From assembly GCA_029204225.1 (NCBI GenBank), contig CM055101.1, positions 60,395,340 through 60,459,339 on the forward strand: a DNA stretch of 64,000 bases, written 5' to 3'. Both the position numbers and the translations under genes were made by a program. This document shows positions 32,843 to 43,086 of this stretch, one piece after another (the stretch's first letter is position 1; every line of letters begins with the position of its first letter). The notes below the pieces were generated by a model that saw only the letters and a list, made by a program, of their open reading frames with translations, had not been told where the DNA came from and did no database searches. This stretch comes from Diphasiastrum complanatum (Eukaryota; Streptophyta; Lycopodiopsida; Lycopodiales; Lycopodiaceae).

Positions 32843-34507
32843 TTAATCAGGTACATGAGCGTAAGCATCACAACCAAATATTCGTAAATGAGAAACATTA
32901 GGTTTCTTTCCAGTAAAAGCTTCGTAAGGTGTCTTACCCTCCATGGACTTCGTAGGACACCAATTCAAGATATGAGTAGCTGTGTTGCATGCTTCTGCCC
33001 AAACAGTATTTGGCAAACCCTTGTCCTTAAGCATTGCCCTAGCCATCTCCACAATGGATCTGTTTTTCCGTTCTGCAACTCCGTTATGTTGTGGTGAATA
33101 GGGTGTAGTGGTTTGTCTCTTGATCCCCTGATTCTTGTAGAAATTTATAAACTCTGTTGAAAAATACTCACCGCCACCATCTGATCTGAGGGTCTTAATA
33201 TACCAACCTGTTTGTTTTTCAACTAGAGCCGTGAACTCTCTAAACTTGGCAAAAGCATCAGATTTCTTGCTTATGAAATAAATCCAGATATGTCTACTAT
33301 AGTCATCAATGAATGTGATGAAATAGTAACAACCACTAATGGACCTAGTTTGTATTGGTCCACACAGATCACTATGAACAAGATCAAGAATGCCATTGGC
33401 TCTTCTTGCTCCATCTTTGAGAAATCTCTCTCTATGCTGTTTTCCCAAAATGCAACCCTCACAAATTTTTCCTTCAAAAGAGATATCAGGCAATCCAACA
33501 ACTAGATTATCTCTTTTGAGGATTTGCAAGCTTTGAGCACTGATATGACCAAACCTTTGATGCCAAAGATCACTTCGACTATCAACAGTGCTTACCATAG
33601 CTTGAGTAAAAGATCTTGCATTCAATTTGTAGAGTCTATTCTCGTTGACTCTAGCTCCTGTAGCAATCACTTTGTAGTGATTCTTGATGTCTTTGACGAG
33701 ACATTTGTCACTGTCAAACTCAACCTTGAGTTGTTGATCAGCCATCGTCCCAACAGATAGTAGATTGTTAGCTAAGCCAGGTACATATTGCACATTGATT
33801 ATATGCTTTATCTTCCCATTGGCTAACTTCACTGGTACCACTCCAACTCCTTTAACAGATAGCAATTTGCCATTAGCTTGTCCAACTTCATCACCATTGT
33901 CAGTTTTCTTGAGTTCTAAAAACCACTCTTTCCTTGAAGTCATGTGCTTGGATGCACCACTATCAATGTACCAGATATCCTTGGCTTCATCACTTGTCAT
34001 TAATGCTGTAATGAACAATTTTGAACTCTCACCTGTATCATCTTCATATTGATCATCATCGTATTGATGTTGATCAATATAATTGTCTTCATAATAATAG
34101 TCATCAAATTGATGTTGATCAGCATAATTTCTCGCTTGCCATTTGTCTTTTCTTTGTTCCATCTCCTTCTGTTTCTTGAAGCATTCATGCTCCCAGTGAC
34201 CAGGTTTGTTGCAATACCTACAATTTCCAAGTTTATTTTGTCTTGAATAGCTGCGTCCTTGACCTCGGTCTTGATTCCAATTTCCTCGATTTGGACTATC
34301 ATTGACTTGCTCATGAAATTGTTGAAATGATCCTCGACTTGAGTTTCCTCCTCTCGATTGATACTTTCCACGGCCAAATCTTCCACCTCTTCCTCTAAAT
34401 ACAAGAGCTTGATCATAGCTCCTGTTACGATGTTTCAAGTTCTCTTGACGTTGCTCTTCTTGCAAAAGCAATCCACCTAGTTCTTCATAGGTTGGAAGAT
34501 TTTCCAC
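32843..34507 (-). CDS. Copia-E gag C-terminus, zinc knuckle, protease and integrase (554 codons open)
   Basis: The longest open frame of the window. Gag end: ENLPTYEELGGLLLQEEQRQ. An RGG/RGR-rich stretch follows. CCHC knuckle: CRYCNKPGHWEHEC near residues 96-109. Protease: WYIDSGASKHMTS near 178-190, catalytic DSGA intact. Integrase: LWHQRFGHISAQSLQIL and CEGC for zinc, VHSDLCGPI, FITFIDDYSRHIWIYFISKK, LRSDGGGEYFSTEF, YSPQHNGVAERKNRSIVEMA, with all three catalytic acids present. A TAA directly after AHVPD, where family members read on into KRKKLDAK, ends it. The first Met is not the gag start. Confidence 0.92.
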   Translation of the reverse strand: MENLPTYEELGGLLLQEEQRQENLKHRNRSYDQALVFRGRGGRFGRGKYQSRGGNSSRGSFQQFHEQVNDSPNRGNWNQDRGQGRSYSRQNKLGNCRYCNKPGHWEHECFKKQKEMEQRKDKWQARNYADQHQFDDYYYEDNYIDQHQYDDDQYEDDTGESSKLFITALMTSDEAKDIWYIDSGASKHMTSRKEWFLELKKTDNGDEVGQANGKLLSVKGVGVVPVKLANGKIKHIINVQYVPGLANNLLSVGTMADQQLKVEFDSDKCLVKDIKNHYKVIATGARVNENRLYKLNARSFTQAMVSTVDSRSDLWHQRFGHISAQSLQILKRDNLVVGLPDISFEGKICEGCILGKQHRERFLKDGARRANGILDLVHSDLCGPIQTRSISGCYYFITFIDDYSRHIWIYFISKKSDAFAKFREFTALVEKQTGWYIKTLRSDGGGEYFSTEFINFYKNQGIKRQTTTPYSPQHNGVAERKNRSIVEMARAMLKDKGLPNTVWAEACNTATHILNWCPTKSMEGKTPYEAFTGKKPNVSHLRIFGCDAYAHVPD

Positions 34508-35014
34508 TTGTGGCTATACTCGTCACAAACATCTGATGTGACTCACTCAGACTATTCAATATCAATTGCACAATCTCACAATCTTGTACTCGCTCTCCAA
34601 CTGCTGCTAATTGATCACAGATCTCTTTGATCTTCAATATGTGATCGGCAATAGCTGCATAACCATCATCCATCCGCAATGTATGCAACTTTGTCTTTAG
34701 AAATAGTATTCGAGATGTATTTGTCGTTTCAAACAATGCCTTCAATGTATCTCATGTTTCTTTTGGTCCTTCTAAATCTGAAATATAGGAAATAATTGCA
34801 TCTCTAACTGATAAGATGATGACATTTTGGGCTTTTCGTCTTCTCCTACTCGCTGATTTTCTTCATTCATTGGCCTTGTCTCTTCACCTATCACGATCTC
34901 TCATAGCTCCTTTTCCATCAAAATGTTCTTCAGTTTGAATTTCCAAACTACATAGTTGTCTGCACCTTCCAATTTGCTTGACTCATTAAGGAAACTCTCG
35001 CTTAGAGTTGCCAT
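34485..35014 (-). pseudogene. Copia-E gag N-terminus
   Basis: ATG at 35014: MATLSESFLNESSKLEGADN, then YVVWKFKLKNILMEKEL. A TGA follows where Copia-C has W (ELWDI), then EIVIGEETRPMNEENQR. A shifted part leads to a frame from 34745 (LFETTNTSRILFLKTKLHTL, QLILNSLSESHQMFVTSIAT) that ends in the overlap with the long frame. About 60 nt separate the start codon from the leader repeats at 35085. Confidence 0.85.
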
Positions 35015-35084
35015 TACTGGATAGATGAGTATGGATCACAAAATTTATTCACACCATAGAACTGTAAGTTTTTGGTTGTACACC

Positions 35085-35326
35085 TGATATCGGTACAACG
35101 CGCGGGTGCACGACTGCTCGGGATTCTCTTTACCTCTGGCGCGTCATTCCGATATTGGGTACTGATATGTGATATCGGTATGACACGCGGATGTACGATT
35201 GCTCTTGGTTTTCTTTACCTCTGGCGTGTCAATCCGATATTGGTACGGATATGTTATATCTGTATGACGCACAGATGTACGACTGCTCTTTTTCTACCTC
35301 TGGCGCGTCGATCCAATATTGGTACA
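35085..35326 (-). repeat. Threefold tandem repeat of about 78 bp in the Copia-E leader
   Basis: Three units at about 35085-35166, 35170-35245 and 35246-35326. Each holds 'cgactgctc', 'tacctctggcg-gtc' and 'atccgatattgg'. Each unit begins with GATATCGGTA-like and ends with TCCGATATTGG-like sequence, so its ends are inverted repeats that could pair as a stem. The array lies between primer site and gag start, i.e. in the transcribed leader of the retrotransposon RNA. Confidence 0.88.
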
Positions 35327-35860
35327 GAAAAGATTAAAAATAGAGGGAATATAAGAACTTTCAAAGGGAATATTCTAGATTCTCCACTTCGGCGCAGCGG
35401 CTACGCTGCCTCCTCTTTGCAAATATTTCAAAATGTGTGATCGTTCAAAAGACAGAGATCAGTAATGTGAAAAGTATGAAGCCTTCTAACTCTGAATGGT
35501 AGTACTAGACACTATCTAGTGTGATTTGCAGTACTCCAAATAGACAAATGAGAGATTTCTTGGCAAACCTCTCACACAAATAGCACTTTCCACAACAACT
35601 AGGAAGTATTGTAAAAATCTCCCCCACTCAACAGATTTTCAATCTGTTTGATGCTGCCCTGGCCTTTTTAATGCCTCCGGGACTGTGTCTTCATTCCCCA
35701 CTGATGATTATGAGATCCAACCCTACAAAATACATCAAAGAAGAATTTCTTCTAGCCATTTTTGTCTCTTCAAGCTTTCACCTCCCGTGAAGGACTTTCT
35801 CACTTCGTTGCGGAGCCTGTGACAAGCTGTATTCACTGATCAGGCACGCAGGACTATCGC

Positions 35861-35873
35861 TGCTCTGATATCA
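35861..35873 (-). other. Primer binding site of Copia-E
   Basis: The minus strand reads TGATATCAGAGCA directly after the LTR, one base different from the TGGTATCAGAGCA complement of initiator tRNA-Met. The same G-to-A class as the other changes in this element. Confidence 0.88.
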
Positions 35874-36136
35874 TGTCAAGAATTAGATATGCAACATCAA
35901 GCATTCACCATAAGCAATCACCACAAGAAGGCAAAAGAAGAACACGCACTGTCACTCTATCACACTACATCATACAGAATGTCAAAATGTACAAATAAAC
36001 TCTGAACTCTGATAGAGAGAGAAAATCTACGAGTAGACTAATAGACTAGCCTACGGCTATTGACAGCTAGTCACAGCTATCAACATTAATGTGCATCGTA
36101 AAAAGTAACAATGAAGTTTATCATTGATTTCTAACA
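35874..36136 (-). mobile_element. 5' LTR of Copia-E
   Basis: 263 bp, same length as the 3' LTR, with TG..CA ends and TTCAT at its outer edge. Confidence 0.95.
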
Positions 36137-36141
36137 TTCAT

Positions 36142-36925
36142 CTGATAGGCATGCCAGTCATCCAAACAAATGGGTTCTCCAGTATGTGGGAACAAGAGAA
36201 ATATCCTATAGTGGCGGTTAAGGATTTTTTGGAAGGAAAAATTGGTGGTATGGGACATCAATAATTTTGGAAAGAAAATTCTAGGACTGCAAAGGTCTGA
36301 TGATCAAGGGTGTGATTTAGTACCTAGTTGCGATATGGGAAAAAGATAACCGTTTGATCAAATGTGGGGTATTTTGAAAAATTTTGAGGTTTAATCTAGA
36401 TCCCAATGTGGTATCTCATTATTTACAAAATCAAAGGCCCTCAAATCTATTTCTCGCTTACTTAATTAGTCCTTTACTTCTTACTAATTTCTTGAATATA
36501 AGACATCAGACTAGTTTATATGAATTCTTTCCAACATGAAGTTATTCTTCTGAAAGGCTGTTATGTCATATAAAATACTACTTGTGGGAATGGACTTGGA
36601 ATTCAGATAAATTCTAAGGTTAAAGTGTTTCAATTTCTTAAATCTGAATATCTTTGTTGCATAAATAGGTTTCAATGAAATGATTGCACTGTCACTTGGG
36701 TTGAAAATATTTGAAGGAAAAGTCCTGTTTGTAATAGAGTGAATCCTTTAGTGGAAGCACTTATTATTGACTTTTCTTGGTGTAAATATTTTCATATATT
36801 ATTTTTCCAGCTAAGTTTTATTGAAATTTATAATTCCTTTAAAATGAGGGGTGAAGTGGTGAAGTGGTGAATTTTGGATAGATTCAGAGAACTTTTCGAA
36901 AAAGAGGAATTCTCTAGGGATTGTG
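36142..36925 (+). repeat. Inverted-repeat arm, right (partner 28430-29395)
   Basis: Together with 30579-30611 it is an inverted, diverged copy of the left arm. Copia-E sits inside it. Removing Copia-E and one TTCAT restores collinearity ('gtggtattcat-ctgatagg' against 'gtggtatccatctgatagg' in reverse at 29352-29374). Confidence 0.82.
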
Positions 36926-37429
36926 TGAGATAAGAGTTTTTGTGAACCTTTATGTTGAAGGAGAAGAATAGTGATAACTATGTGGATTGTTAAGTGCAAT
37001 TGTTTATTGAGTGGTTGAATTTCTATATGGTGATGGAGATTTTTTAATTCATTGTTGGACTTAAAGATGAACCTCTTGAAGATGCCTCAGACTTGACTTA
37101 TCATGATACAGACGACAAATTTGCACAATCACCATGAAGGTAGAGAAGAGAAGACCCATTGCATGCATGGACCTTGAGACTTCATTAAATGAAAGTTTTG
37201 TAGTTTATAGAGAGAGTGTTATAACCTTTACATTTATGATGAGAGTTGGTGACTACGGTGCCATGTTGTTGTCCTACTCTTCACTATCACATCATTATTG
37301 TTGGTGTATTATGATTAATTATCCAATGTCCAGTGTCAAATGTAGATCTAGATATGAAATCTCTAATACTGGCTCATCAATGCTGTATTTATTATAAAGT
37401 GACTCACAACTTGGAATAACTTGTTTAAT

Positions 37430-37752
37430 GCACACCTAAAACTCTGATATGTCCGTCGGAGTCCGACATGTATATAATGCGTCAGATTCCAACAACCAAC
37501 TAGATGTTACCTCAGCAAAAATTTGCCACATGGCCCCCACGTCACTTGTTGAAATCCGACATATTTTAAAATTGTCGAATTTCGACATCTTATTTCAAAT
37601 TATATTCCTGCCAGCTACCGCAAGCTGCTGGAGTTCTTCTTTATGGGGGTTTGACAGGGATGTCAGATACTAACATGTTGGATACCGAAAATTTATGAAA
37701 TTTTTTGAAATCCATTGCAACCACATGTCGAAATTTGTGCTTTTTGTAGTTG
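37430..37752. other. GTCGGA/TCCGAC-type subterminal-like repeats, possible CACTA end
   Basis: Many short variants of TGTCGGA and TCCGACAT in both directions (37449-37468, 37556-37586, 37660-37672, 37726-37735), ending with TTTTTGTAGTTGTG at 37741. Plant CACTA elements end TTTTTGTAGTG and have such subterminal motifs. One extra base in the terminus and the lack of a clear opposite end keep this tentative. A further pair of motifs is at 37968-38002. Confidence 0.4.
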
Positions 37753-38069
37753 TGAAAAATGGACAACTTTCTTGTATAAAATAGACTATCTTATATTCTT
37801 GCATAACTAGTAGTAGATAGGGAAGAGATGACTCTACATGAGGGATCATTTCTCTTGATTATTAGACCTAGATTGATTTTCCACTTGAAAATTCAACTGG
37901 CCCAGCTTAGACTTAAAATCCATGTCGTTGGTTTGACGTTTTGCTTCTATAAAAAAGTTGTCAGATTCCGATGGCCCCTAAGGGTGTCGGAATCCAACAT
38001 TGTTTCATATTCCCTCTTGAGAACTTCATTTTCGCACTACAGCTGCAGGAATATGAGGCATTTTGCAGC

Positions 38070-38130
38070 GATTTTGGAGAGCAATTCTGAGAGCCCTTTT
38101 GGAGAGCGCTTTTGGAGAGCGATTCTGAGG
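38070..38130. repeat. Short tandem repeat of 'ttttggagagcgattctgag'
   Basis: Three to four imperfect copies of a 15-20 bp unit. No gene. Confidence 0.75.
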
Positions 38131-38294
38131 CTTCAGATTTAGAGCTCAGAGGTCTTTATTTCTTAAGGTTTTATGTTTTAATAAATAGATAGATAGATAA
38201 ATAGATGGAAAGAGAGAGAGAGTGTGTGTGTAAAAAAATTGTGACATTTGATTTTAGAAGAGAGTGTGTGTGTGAATGATTGAATTTGTGAGAG

Positions 38295-38493
<199 letters not shown>

Positions 38494-38639
38494 ATGTGTG
38501 TGTAAGAAAATGAGTTAAATGTGAATGAGTTGATTCTGATTTCTGGTTTTAATATTTTGTTTTGACTAATGGCTCGTCATTCTCATGCAAATGGTGATTC
38601 ACCATCTTGTTCCTTCTCCTGTAAGAGTACTTTTGTTCT

Positions 38640-39660
38640 TTTCATCTCAAGGCCACACTTCTCTCCTTGTTGGCTTCTTTGTACTTCGAAATCCACTTGT
38701 CCATTCTTCCGCAATTGTATAAAATGAACGTGCCAATTTTTTCACGTAACGACGTAGACATTTTTCTTACGACTCCTTTTCCTTGAGATAATTCACCTTT
38801 AACGTGTTCGTCCTCTTCATCATGCCATAACCTTGGCGTGCTAGGGTGTATATTCTGTAGTGTAAAACAATGATTCTTGAACAAGCCAACCTTCTGCGAT
38901 GCTACCTTCTGGCCTTGCCTTTTGTCTCACAAAGTCTTTTAGAACTTTCAAAAAATGCTCAAGGTAGAACATCCATCTAGTGTACACTGGCCCGACAATG
39001 GAAATTTTATCAACCAAATGCACAAGTAGATGAAAGTCTTGTATATCCATGAAAGAAGTTGGAAAATCTCTTTCTAGCAAGCACACAATTTTAGTCATTT
39101 CTTGTCGTTTCGAATGCATTTCACTCCATTTCATCTCCTTTGAGGTTATCCACCTACAAGATAAACATTACATAAAATAATGTACAAATAACGGGGCACA
39201 TTCTTTTTGTATTGTCATGTCTTTTTTAATGTCCCTAGTCACAAATGAGTTTTGTTGATACCTGACAATTGATGCTAATTTGTACAAAGTACTTTGTAGA
39301 TTGTCTCCTAAGCAACCTTGAATAGCAATCGGAAGAATGAATTGCAACATCTTTAGCCAATCGTGAGATTTTAATCCACTTAATTTGTCATCTTTGCACA
39401 AGGAATGTGCATAGCCAGTTGGAGTTCTTATTTGTCTTATGATATTTTTTACATGTGAGAGCTCTCCCTTTGTTAGAATCCATGGCACACTAGGAGTACT
39501 TGTCATCCCACTTTCATCTTTTTGAATCCAATAAGTTCTCTTCACCTTAGCCACCTCCAAGCCTTGACGTGCTGCAACAGTGTCCTTTTCACCAATTATA
39601 TGTTTCCACATAGATTCACCCACCCAAGTTTTTGTATATATGCATAGGATACAAGAGGTG
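38640..39660 (-). pseudogene. CACTA (En/Spm) transposase C-terminus with DUF4218
   Basis: The transposase cuts CACTA elements at their ends. Frame 39623-39168: VPWILTKGELSHVKNIIRQI, LSGLKSHDWLKMLQFILPIA, the usual 'LKSHD' segment before DUF4218. Frame 39134-38841: DFPTSFMDIQDFHLLVHLVD, VGPVYTRWMFYLEHFLKVLK, ARPEGSIAEGWLVQESLFY, typical DUF4218. Frame 38884-38642: HDEEDEHVKGELSQGKGV, then ISKYKEANKE. The first two frames are separated by a short GT..AG-like stretch (about 39136-39175), perhaps an intron. The catalytic N-terminal half is not seen. Confidence 0.82.
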
Positions 39661-39988
39661 ATTGATTAAGAGATTATTCCAATAGGGTAATCATCAATCT
39701 CTTCATGCTTGAAATTGACTTATCCAAAGAATCATTTACATCATGTTATTTGATCCACTCGTCGTACCAATCTTTTACTCTCGTTCCAATGGGTGTAGGT
39801 GTGATTAAAGGGCCATCTTCCGATCTTCTCCAAGCTCGCCTTTGGTTTGCCCAAAAAGGATGATTAACAAGTGGATGTAGATATTGAAAAGGTAATATTC
39901 TGTTCATTTGTAGTTCCTTTCATTCTGATTCATATTTTTTTACTATCATTGTTTGTAATTTGCTGATTCTCGTGTTTTGTGATGACAG

Positions 39989-40342
39989 TTCACTCTTGAG
40001 CCGTATACTCCTAATGATGTTTATAGATTTCGGCAAGAGTTGATCAAAACCTATGCCTAGTACGGTGTAAGCGTTGCACCTGGGATCGAGGGCCCTCAAA
40101 AGGAAGCTGCTCATGCCTTAACAGCCTTTCAGGTTGCTCAGGATGCAGATCTTATTTTATATGATAAAAAAGGAATAAAAGTCCTTCCTAATATAGAGGA
40201 AGGCAATATTATAACAGAAATTCCTCTTGCCTTAGAAGGCATTGAGGCCCTTCCTGAAATAGAGGAGGACGAGATTATAGGAGTTTTTCCCTTATCAGTT
40301 CCTAATACTGATAAAGAAAATATAGAAAAATTGACTGAATAG
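39989..40342 (+). CDS. Acidic ORF with a two-fold repeat, unrecognised
   Basis: Starting after an acceptor-like 'gtgatgacag' at 39979-39988, the plus frame reads FTLEPYTPNDVYRFRQELIK, TYA, one TAG, YGVSVAPGIEGPQKEAAHAL and so on to a stop at 40340-40342, 117 codons in all. Residues 66-109 form two 22-residue repeats (LPNIEEGNIITEIPLALEG.. and LPEIEEDEIIGVFPLSVPN..) encoded by 40184-40249 and 40250-40315. No ATG starts it, so it would be a 3' exon. I do not recognise the family. It lies beside CACTA remains and may be part of that element. Confidence 0.35.
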
Positions 40343-40685
40343 ATATCTATTTGTAAATAGAAATACATAAAAAAAAAAGATACAATCATTTTACATGTGA
40401 ACAACCCGTTTATGGGTTTTTTTTTATTGATATCAATGCAGATTCTTACAATCAAGTTGTGTCCATAGTGTAATACTGGAATGCAATTTTCTATATTGAT
40501 AAAAAGACATGATGATTGGCATGTATTTGCTGATAGTGAATCTCAATGTTCTTCCATAAGTTGGATTGTTTCGCCAATATTTCTGCATTTGATCTCGAGC
40601 TCATGTCTTTTACGTACCTGCTTAAAACTAATACAAAGTTAGTTACAATTAGCACAGAGATTGTATAAGAAAGTTTTGATTGAAA

Positions 40686-41345
40686 CTATTCATAAAAGAT
40701 TGAGTGTTTACAATTACTTACGAGTTTACCATTAAAAATGAATCTGAAGTATGAAAGTACATCATCTTGTAGGAGCAATAGTTCCCGCCTGATGTAATTT
40801 AGACTCCAATATTCTTCCGCCTCAACACACGTCAAAACGGCATCATTGTATATAATTTCAATATTTTTTCGTTTTGAATGTCCACTGGCTTCCAAGTCTT
40901 GATCAAGTGGCACCCATTTACCTTTATTTTTTTTCCATCTTTGATAATGGAAGCATAAGCTCAACATTTGTTTTTCAATTTGATAACGGAAGCACATGGA
41001 AGACATTTTAATTCTGCATTCTATTTTTCCATCTGATCTTTTGTCCCAGCCTTCATCCATAAGTTCAGATAATAAACTATCTAATAAATTTTTGCATACA
41101 AACATCGTTGGTGTTTTGTGTACATTGACACTTAAAAAGAAATCCACAAATATATTCAAGAAAATAAACCAACTCAATCTAACTGTTTTTTTATCACGTG
41201 CTCATTTTTAATGAATTTTTTACATCATTATATATCTTGCAACGAAATGATTTTGAAACTGTAGCATCCGGTGCAATCCATTCATCACTTTCAAAACTAG
41301 GTAATGGAATTGGTACTATTTGTCCAAAATTTCCTTTTGTATAAA
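40686..41345 (-). pseudogene. Unrecognised protein remnant with LPSF..EWI motif
   Basis: Minus frame 41340-41221 reads TKGNFGQIVPIPLPSFESDE, WIAPDATVSKSFRCKIYNDV. After a stop, frame 41177-40686 (163 codons) has LLDSLLSELMDEGWDKRSDG, FHYQRWKKNKGKWVPLDQDL and EYWSLNYIRRELLLLQDDVL. The first motif recurs at 49938-50012. I cannot name the protein. It is rich in Lys, Trp and Tyr and would be nuclear or TE-encoded. Upstream and downstream are CACTA remains and an acidic ORF. Confidence 0.4.
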
Positions 41346-41598
41346 AAATGTACATTATATTAGAAAAATTCTATGTTATGTAGAACTCCGATTTCAAGGT
41401 TTCAATTGGTCCACATGGCAACGAAAATAAGAAAAAAAATAAAAAAGCATTTTTTTCAAAGGCCCTCTTTGGGTTCTAAGTTTCTCTAATGAATTTGTCT
41501 CATTAACAACTTTATTGTCTGAATTGGCCTTTTATTACTCAATTGTAGATCAATATTGAGAAAAAAAAGTGTTGTCGTCATAATTCTCCACATTGTTT

Positions 41599-41759
41599 TC
41601 ATTATCCTCAGTTAATTTTTAGTGTCCTTGCATTGACATCATACTCGCATTTGAAATTTCTTGTTCATTATCCTTAGTTGATTTCTTGTTTTCATTATCC
41701 TCAGTTGATTTTTGTTGTCCTTGCATTGATATCGTACTCGCATTTGAAATTTCTTGTTC
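41599..41759. repeat. Tandem duplication, unit about 94 bp
   Basis: Positions 41599-41668 and 41693-41759 both read 'cattatcctcagtt-attttt', 'gtccttgcattga-atc-tac', 'tcgcatttgaaatttcttgt' with few changes. It falls in the C-terminal end of the acidic ORF and duplicates KKFQMRV. Confidence 0.85.
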
Positions 41760-42333
41760 GATTCAATTTGGAAATTACATTGATGTTGCCAATCTTGTGT
41801 ACACTCCATAGCAGTGCATAAATACTGATTGGCCACTTCTTGTGAATTTAATGGAAAATCAAGAGTTGTTGATAAAGTTGGCTGATCCACCTGTTGAATA
41901 GGCTTTTCCATCGTGGGTAACTGTTTTTCTTCATCAATTTGCTCTTCTAATTCATCCTGTGATAATGTTGACGAAGAATCATCATATTCACTTGAATTAG
42001 TTTCCTGCATTGGATTTTTCATACTGAGCATTTCCTCTTGATCACTACCATTTTGATTTCCAAGACATAATTGTAGCAGGTTCCCAATATTGATTGTTCC
42101 TTCGGGATCAGTATCAATGTGCTCCCTTGATTTGAGTCCTGACTTTCACTATCAGATTGTTCATCATCCTCAAAATTTTGGATCCTTGAAGCTTCACCTC
42201 TTTGTTGGACATTCGTTGGCACATCTCTGGCTGCTATAGATTGTTGCGCTCCTTGTTCCAACATTCCCCTATTATGTTCAAGTCTGGCTGGATATTCAAT
42301 ATGACTTTGTAATACCTGTTTTCCCTTGTCCAT
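41639..42333 (-). pseudogene. Acidic Gln/Ser/Glu-rich ORF, one frameshift, unrecognised
   Basis: From ATG 42333: MDKGKQVLQSHIEYPARLEH, then RGEASRIQNFEDDEQSDSES. The frame is lost near 42115 and similarity of composition continues in the overlapping frame (TINIGNLLQLCLGNQNGSDQ, EEMLSMKNPMQETNSSEYDD, STLSQDELEEQIDEEKQLPT), ending in the duplicated KKFQMRV. It looks like a disordered, acidic nuclear or DNA-binding accessory protein. I do not recognise a domain. It may belong to the neighbouring CACTA element or be a captured host piece. Confidence 0.4.
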
Positions 42334-42339
42334 GTCAAT

Positions 42340-42860
42340 TCTTCAGACATCTTGGAAAGGTGTTACATTTTGTCATGGAGATTGTAGTTGAAACGATGTA
42401 GATGGCTCATTACATCTTTGATCAGCCCTTCCGCCCTCGGGGGCACAGTCTTCTGGGGCGGAAGGGCCTCGGAGCAGGACCCCCCGCCGGTTAAATTTGG
42501 CCCTGTGAGGTGAAAGGAGTGAAGATTCTTAGAGAATATTTTTGAAGAATATTTCCCAGGGAGGCGTTGTAGGTTGCATGCCCTAGAGTTTGGGGGGGGG
42601 GGCGGCTGGGGTAGAAAGAGAGAAGAGAGAGAGAGGGTTGGACCGAACAGGGTGAGGGTAGAGAGAGATCTCAACTGAATCAGAGTAATGGACCGAACAG
42701 GGTAATGGTAGAGAGAGAGGCAGGGTAAGGGTAGAGAGAGAGATAGGTCGACCGAATGGTTGGGTAGAGAGAGAGCAATGTGGACCCAGTCAGGGGAAAC
42801 GTGAGAGAGAAAGCCGAGGGAGGAATCTGCACGTTTTGTTTACTGATTTGCTAAGTTTTC
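42340..42860. other. GC-rich island and GA-rich low-complexity DNA
   Basis: 42425-42610 is the most GC-rich stretch of the window, with a G9-10 run near 42593-42602. From 42610 to 42815 there are repeated 'gtagagagagag' and 'accgaacagggt' units. It precedes the DENN fragment and could be a former 5' untranslated or promoter region. Confidence 0.45.
42425..42467. other. 12-bp perfect GC-rich inverted repeat
   Basis: GCCCTTCCGCCC at 42425-42436 faces GGGCGGAAGGGC at 42456-42467 around a 19-nt loop. It would form a stable stem in DNA or RNA. Function unknown. Confidence 0.7.
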
Positions 42861-43086
42861 GTGAGGATTCCTCTCGGATGGATTCTTGCTGATGGCGTGC
42901 GACTACCTCCTCGTAATTTTCAGATACATGTCCTCTCTGTAATAAGTGTCTGGCCACATTGTCGATGGGCGCAGGTTACCGACTACTGCATTGGTGTGGA
43001 GCCATCCGAGATTTTTACCGGATCGGGGAAAGTTGGAGAGGTGTCGAAGGCATTTTAGAAAGAAAACTTAAACAAAATGATGGTCG

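Larger units (their letters stand above)
30612..36136 (-). mobile_element. Copia-E, complete two-LTR copia element
   Basis: LTRs 30612-30874 and 35874-36136 (263 bp each, TGTCAAG..TTCTAACA), with TSD TTCAT at 30607-30611 and 36137-36141. Minus-strand order: primer site, a leader with a threefold repeat, gag, zinc knuckle, protease, integrase, RT, RNase H, polypurine tract. The two LTRs differ at about 11 of 263 positions by eye, 9 of them transitions. This is the best preserved element in the window, but it has a few stops and an 11-nt-size deletion before the RT fingers. Of the Copia-C lineage. Confidence 0.95.

Noticed and set aside
34000-34416. 138-codon ORF overlapping the Copia-E gag/protease frame
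   Set aside because: Shadow frame of the 554-codon ORF, rich in Ile and Glu because of the RGG/Asp-Gln coding sequence.
35072-35440. 122-codon plus-strand ORF
   Set aside because: It runs through the threefold leader repeat of Copia-E, antisense to the element, and its repetition explains the open frame.
41177-41220. Frame 40686-41177 as an intact small gene
   Set aside because: Its Met start lies in a T-rich run just after a stop that interrupts the longer similarity upstream, so it is not a native start.
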